In this document: piece after piece, positions 58,622-64,000 of the stretch | Position numbering within the stretch: position 1 is the stretch's first letter | Layout of the letters: each line of letters opens with the position of its first letter | DNA from: Buxus sempervirens | Taxonomy: Eukaryota > Streptophyta > Magnoliopsida > Buxales > Buxaceae | Length of the DNA stretch: 64,000 bases | Direction: 5' to 3' | Assembly (NCBI GenBank): GCA_947561395.2 | Contig: OX387186.1 | Coordinates: 7,367,888-7,431,887, forward strand | Position numbers and translations under genes: made by a program | Notes under the pieces: model-generated | The model's database searches: none | What the model saw: only the letters and a program-made list of their open reading frames with translations | Told to the model about the DNA's origin: nothing

Positions 58622-60250
58622 ATAACTGCAAGTGCCAGTTCGACGTCTTCTGCTACGACCAAATATCCTGTACCGCAGTTAGATCTAACAATATCAGAAA
58701 GATGCATGGGGAGAAAAATTAAAAACACATGAAGGAAGAATAGCACAAAAAGAAAAGAATACATCAATAGTCTTGCATAGCATAAATGACATAAATCAAA
58801 TCTAAAATGAAAACCCTAAACAAATCAAAGGGGTTTTGTGGTTGTTTCAAGAGTCTTCTTCGTTGGCGTTAATTAGATCAGCAACCAAGGGGGTTTGTCG
58901 CCCGTGATTTCGGCCGACAGCCCCAAAGATGTCTCTATTGATAGGGTGAAGAAGATGAGAAAAAAAAATGAGGTTGATTGCCCCAAAGATGTCTTTGTTG
59001 CTAGGGTGAAGAAGATGAGAAAAAAAAAATTGAGTCAGGCGCGAGGTACGCCTGTTTATGGTTTTGCCAACGGTTGATCTTACTGCGGAGAAGAGGATTG
59101 AGGGACTGAGTGATAGAGAGAGAACGGAGAGAGGGAGGGTTTAGGAGCCTTCTCGAACCCTCTTGATAGTAGCTCCTTCGGGAAAGAACGAAGCCTTTTT
59201 TTTTTTGTGCAGAAAAGAGAGGCTAGGGCACCCCAAACCATGCGAGCTTGCCACCTTAGCCTTGAACCTCTCGAGTGTGACACGTCAACCACCACCCCCT
59301 TCTGCTTAATATAATAGATAAGAGCTTTTCTAGGATAATGGAGTCTTTAAGGAGTAGTTTTGAAGGACTATTAATGACAAGGAAAGAAGCTGGCCAAAAT
59401 CCTGAGGAATATTCCCCATGGCTTGCTTAAATAATATTATAAATTTAGATAATATATAAAATAAGGTGAAGAATCATATAGATTCTGCTTAATTTTCCTT
59501 CAACCATTGGCTAATACCTCATTACCTAGAAGGTGTAGAGCAAACAAAGAATTAGTGGAGTTATTGAGATATTGCATTTATACCCTCTTATATGCATAGT
59601 TACACCTTCACTTATCAATGGTACATATCAAAGTGTAAGATCTTGTGTTTGATTCTTGGGACGAATTGGCTTGGAATTTATTTGTAACCAAGGTGTGAAT
59701 GCCCTGTGTTTGTGCTCCCATTTGTGTTGTCGGGCGAAGTCGATCGCATGTACAAGTTAATTAAGCGAACCTAGGTTAATTGAATTTTGAAGTCTTGAAT
59801 AGTTTGTTACATGATGATACTAGAAAAGAGGATGAGAAACTTGGTGGTCTGCCTTGATACAGTGCATCCCAGTCCTTTGTTTAATGTAAAGTCAAATATT
59901 TCGACAGAGACCCCTTACCACTTTAGACTAATTTTAAGTGTCTGTAGTTTGTACACAAGATACCTCAAATTATGGTGCAGTACCATGCTGGCCCGTGTGT
60001 TTAATTTTTGACTCGGACCCATTTCTACTGGACTTATGTGTTATGCCCAAGCCTGACCCAAGTAAAGCTGAGCCTGAGACCAGCTTGGGTTGGCTGACCC
60101 GATCGGGCATCCGGGTTATAATGTTTCGAGTCTCTCGACGCAACGCTGATCGTATTCCTCTCGGGAGTCTCTTCGTTTGCTTTAGACAACCCTCGGAGGC
60201 CAAAAGTGCACCGTTCATCGAGAAGGATAAGAGAGAGACTGAAGATATCA
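58622..60250. other. Non-coding region upstream of GTE gene
   Basis: Near 58915-59030 a roughly 60-bp unit (CCCCAAAGATGTCT...GGGTGAAGAAGATGAGAAAAAAA) occurs twice in tandem. No gene supported. From about 60000 on it leads into the GTE 5'UTR. Confidence 0.4.
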
Positions 60251-60481
60251 GATCGTAAAGGTAAGCAACCGCTATTTCTCTTCTGCAACTTTTAGGGTTT
60301 CTCCGTGAAACTCTGTTCGTCTCCCAAGTTAGGGTTTCTAATATTCATTTTTTTTGTTCGGTAAATTACGACCTCCGGTGGTTATTTTATGATTCTGACT
60401 CGAAAACCCTAATTATTGTTCTCGAAACGGTATAGCGATTTTGAACAGATCGAGTTAGGGTTTTTATTTTATTTTATATGT
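60251..60481 (+). promoter_or_regulatory. 5'UTR and probable leader intron of GTE gene
   Basis: GATCGTAAAG|GTAAGCAACC offers a good donor at about 60262, and TTTTGAACAG|ATCG an acceptor near 60449, with several AGGGTTT motifs (telo-box-like in reverse) between. This places the ATG at 60482 soon after the junction. Confidence 0.5.
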
Positions 60482-62652
60482 ATGGCTTCGGGGCCTTTAG
60501 TTGGGGATGGAGGAGGAGGAGGAGGTGGCGGTGACGGTTCTCGAGATAAGCAGAGATGGGCAGAGAGCAAGGTTTACACTCGGAAGGTTCACAATAAGGG
60601 CTCTAAAAGCGTTTCTCAACAACCTTCCCAGACTTTGGCGTCTGAGGATGGGAACTCTTCTCAGCAGCAGCAACAGCAGCAGCTGTTAACTCGTTTCGAT
60701 GCGGCTTCCGATGATTCGTCGAGTCTCAACCGTCGGGAGGTCGCTGTTCCGAATAACCGTGAACAACCCTCGGGGAATGGTTTGGTAAGACCTAATTTTC
60801 CTAGGGTAGACAGTCGCGTTACGATAAATCTGTCGTCGAGATCGAAGCAAGAAATGCGAGAGCTTCGACGGAGGCTTGTGAGCGAGCTCGATCAGGTTCG
60901 GAATCTGGTTAAGAAGCTTGAAGCGAAGGAAGTGCAATTTATAGGATATTCTGGTGGCGGTTATAGTCATTCGCAGCTGTCAGCGAATGATGCGATAGAT
61001 AATGGAGGTGCTAAGAGAGTGAACTCGGAGGTTGCCTCTGTGGGGCATCATGAATCAAGACCGTTGCACCCGCTGAGTCTGTCGGTTATGGAGAACAACC
61101 GTGGTGGGAATGATTTTGTGGAGAAGGAGAAGAGGACGCCTAAGGCAAATCAGTACTATCGAAATTCTGACTTTGTGCTTGGGAAGGAGAAATTCCCGCC
61201 TACTGATAGCAACAAGAAATCGAAATCAAGTGGTAGTAAGAAACATGGAGGTGTAGATTCTGAACCTGGTTTCAGAGTCGACAAGTATTCCAGTCAGATA
61301 TTCAAGAGTTGTAGCACTTTGCTTGCAAAAGTTATGAAGCACAAGCACGGCTGGGTGTTTAACACCCCTGTGGATGTAAAAGGGCTTGGTCTGCATGATT
61401 ATTACACTATTATCAAGCACCCAATGGACCTAGGAACTGTGAAGTCCAGGTTGAACAAGAACTGGTACAAGTCTCCTAGGGAATTTGCAGAGGATGTGAG
61501 ACTGACCTTTCGCAATGCTATGACATATAACCCAAAAGGGCAGGATGTTCACATCATGGCAGAGCAGCTGTTAAAGATGTTTGAAGATAGATGGGCAGTT
61601 ATAGAGGCTGAATATAAACTTGACTCCAGGTTTGAAGTAGATAATGAAGCCAGCCTCCCTACCCCTACATCAAGGAAGGCTCCTCCTTTTGAAATGAGGA
61701 GGATTCTGGACAGATCTGAATCCACAACACGTCCTATTGATGCCAAGATAAAACCCTTGAATATTGCTCCTTCAGGTAGGGTCCCTGCTCTAAAGAAACC
61801 TAAGGCTAAGGATCCCCACAAAAGGGACATGACATATGAAGAGAAGCAGAGGCTCAGCACAAATCTTCAGAGTTTACCATCTGAAAAGTTGGACAACATT
61901 GTCCAGATCATTAAGAAGAGAAACTCATCACTTTGCCAACATGATGATGAAATTGAAGTGGACATCGATAGTGTTGATACAGAGACTCTTTGGGAACTTG
62001 ATAGGTTTGTCACCAATTACAAGAAGAGTCTGAGCAAGAACAAGAGAAAAGCTGAACTTGCTATTCAAGCAAGAGCAGAAGCTGAGAATAATGCAAAGGA
62101 AATGGTAAACCCTTGAATCCCTTCTACTCCATTTGTGATTTTCATTTTTTATATATGGACTTGTTGGTTGGCCGACGCGTGTTGATTTTCTCCTAATTAT
62201 TAACAGAATGCAGCTCCAGTCGTTGTAGGGGAGCCAAAAGAAACTAAAACAGGTAAAGATTTTGGCAATGAGGTTTTTAGTATTTTATTATTGCTTATTG
62301 AATCCAATTGGCATCTTGGTCATTTCTTGTAACTAATCTATTGAATACCCTTTATTGTTGGGGGCAGATGAAAAGAATGTTCCCTCTTCCTCTCCTGTTC
62401 AAGCAGAAAAGCAAGGTGATAATACAAGTAGATCAAGTAGTTCAAGCAGCTCCAGTAGTGATTCTGGATCCTCTTCAAGTGGTACCATGATAACTTTTTA
62501 TTTTGTTGGTATCTATTAATTTCGTGGTTGTCTAATGTGTCACTTGTTGAATGCCAAATTAAATTGCTTTCTCTTGTTGTATCATTACAGATTCGGACAG
62601 TGAAAGTTCCTCTGCGTTTGGATCTGATGCTGCTCATTCACCTAAGACTTGA
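60482..62652 (+). CDS. GTE-type BET bromodomain transcription factor (GTE4-like)
   Basis: Exons 60482..62104, 62207..62252, 62368..62481 and 62591..62652 join in frame to 614 aa. Order: Gly-rich and Gln-rich N terminus; a short basic/helical segment (QEMRELRRRLVSELDQVRNLVKKLEAKE, residues about 120-150); a bromodomain at about 280-385 with WVFNTPVD, HDYYTIIKHPMDLGTV and MTYNP (acetyl-lysine-binding Asn); an NET/extraterminal domain (MTYEEKQRLSTNLQSLPSEKL through DIDSVDTETLWELDRFV); a Ser-rich tail with SSSSDSDSE. Family role: binds acetylated histones in the nucleus and promotes transcription. The upstream frame to 60416 is rejected because a leader intron is likely (donor after 60261, acceptor near 60449). 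Three short terminal exons encode the Ser-rich end. Confidence 0.95.
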
Positions 62653-64000
62653 GTTGATCTAATTAAGGTAGGATCAAATCATCTCAGTGAATAAATTATA
62701 CATGATAGTTACACTAGGGTACAACCTTTGCTAATCTTACTCTTAGACTGTTGGATATGCTGTTTTATACCCTAGCAATATCCTTGATGATGTGCTTCTA
62801 TTCATGTTTTTGAGATCTTAGTAATCGCCACATATTGTGGTATGATATCAACCTACTTGGGGTCTAATATCACATTTCTAGTCTATCTAAGGTAATATTT
62901 ATGCCACTTTTATGTACAAATTTTTTTACGGAATGGGGCAAACATTTGTAAATTGGATCTTTATTATTATTATTATTATTTTTGAATAGTAATGAATAGA
63001 TGAGATAAATGAAGAGAGAAGAATATACACTGTCAACTCAACAGAGATGACCCTACAGGGATAAGTAACGATATCTTCTTAGGCCCCATCGATTGATGAT
63101 GATAAGGTTTTGGTGTCTTTTGCATCAAGTATGATTAAGCACCAATTTATATTATGGCCATGGGGTTCTTATATTTTTGTTTGAAGAAAGAAAAACTCAA
63201 ACCATTGAGCAAATACTGCATATATTGAAACCTGTTTGTCAAAGGGGGCATTGAGAGTTTATTAGTTTAATTCCATCGTTAGAAAAGGGCATTAGTCACT
63301 CATGTGGGGGGCTAGGCCTCTTAAACCCACAGCTAAAAGTTAACTTAATGGTCTTGTCTTAGCATGAGACCTTAAAGCATGCATCTTGTGTATGGTTCTT
63401 TATTTGATAAGACACTACCTGCGTATTGGAGATGCCTTGGAAAAGTTGAGAGAAGCTTTGTGTGCGTGTGCTTTTGTTGTTCTATAACCTCCCATAAAAA
63501 TAAAGAATTAAGGATGGTGGATATTTTAGACAAGGTAATTTAACCCTCGGATCTACAAAATGGCTTAATATAAAGCATCTTTGTAACAGCTATTTTTGCT
63601 TTATATTTCTGATGGTTTTCTTAGTTCTTCCATTCCGCGCTGTAGAAGTGAGTGACATTATTTAATGAGTTAGAAGTAGGGGTAGAGTGATGTACATTAA
63701 CAGAAGTTTGGCCATGTTAAGCCAGTATTTGGTATTTAAAGATCTACAAAAGTGAATAAAGTAGGCATTTTTAAAGAAATATTTTGAAGGAGAGGAATTC
63801 TTCACCTTGGAACTTGGGGTAGAATGATGTACATTAACGTAGAAGTGAGTCATGTTTCCATTAAATATGAAGCATTTAGTTATTCATCTTATTCTAGTTA
63901 TCCCTTGTGTGAACTTTATAAGGGAAAGTATTAGAACTCAAGTAGGCCAGTTTTAATGGAATAGGAGAGTTCTTTATGAACAATAATCATTGAAATAAGA
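62653..64000. other. 3' flank of GTE gene
   Basis: 3'UTR and intergenic DNA. A (TTA)n microsatellite lies at about 62960-62981. A GGGGTAGA(G/A)TGATGTACATTAAC motif occurs twice, at about 63680 and 63818. No gene seen to the end of the window. Confidence 0.5.

Noticed and set aside
1-64000. CRISPR arrays, operons, bacterial ribosome-binding sites
   Set aside because: The window is plant nuclear DNA with spliced genes; the only tandem array (26399-27447) has no spacers of CRISPR type.

Overview
This window is nuclear DNA of a flowering plant. The evidence is intron-rich genes with GT-AG junctions, a chloroplast-targeted magnesium chelatase subunit, a DYW-class pentatricopeptide protein, CLE signalling peptides, a BAHD acyltransferase, a GTE bromodomain protein, and plant-type transposons (Mutator-like, hAT, LINE, SINE, TRIM and LTR elements). 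Nothing points to grasses. A woody, TE-rich early-diverging eudicot or magnoliid would fit, but the species cannot be named from sequence alone.

Layout. 1-6190: two tandem plus-strand copies of a mitochondrial-type Nudix CoA diphosphatase gene, the first cut by the window edge. 8692-10554 (minus): CHLI, the AAA+ motor subunit of Mg-chelatase. 11029-11867: a hAT-type non-autonomous element. 12541-14573 (minus): a two-exon BAHD acyltransferase with a SINE in its intron. 15386-34571: one 19.2-kb Mutator-like element (MULE) bounded by a perfect 9-bp target duplication. 35107-35409: a small protein with a KEN motif. 36526-39452: a solo LTR. 39825-41699: an intronless DYW PPR protein. 41700-49775 is gene-poor. 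49776-50054 and 53869-54129: two CLE genes encoding the same dodecapeptide. 54130-60481: hAT MITEs, a perfect 107-bp foldback and a TRIM retrotransposon. 60482-62652: a GTE-type BET bromodomain gene.

The MULE is the standout. Its terminal inverted repeats are about 1.16-1.22 kb, GC-rich and nearly identical. It carries (i) an apparently intact 736-aa transposase with PB1-like, MuDR, DDE, SWIM and zinc-knuckle regions; (ii) a gene joining an HMG box to a plant mobile domain, broken by one frameshift in an A9 run; (iii) on the opposite strand, a multi-exon Ulp1-like protease gene whose cysteine box looks degenerate; (iv) captured host exons: a sugar-transporter exon fused in frame to bZIP exons of a G-box binding factor, and the last two exons of an ABCB25/ATM3-like transporter; (v) about 1 kb of CTCGAG-centred minisatellite. 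The convergent transposase and Ulp1 genes, each downstream of a terminal repeat, recall the mudrA/mudrB layout of maize MuDR.

The host genes have unrelated jobs (CoA turnover, chlorophyll synthesis, acyl transfer, organelle RNA processing, peptide signalling, chromatin reading). Only the two Nudix copies and the two CLE genes form evident local families.
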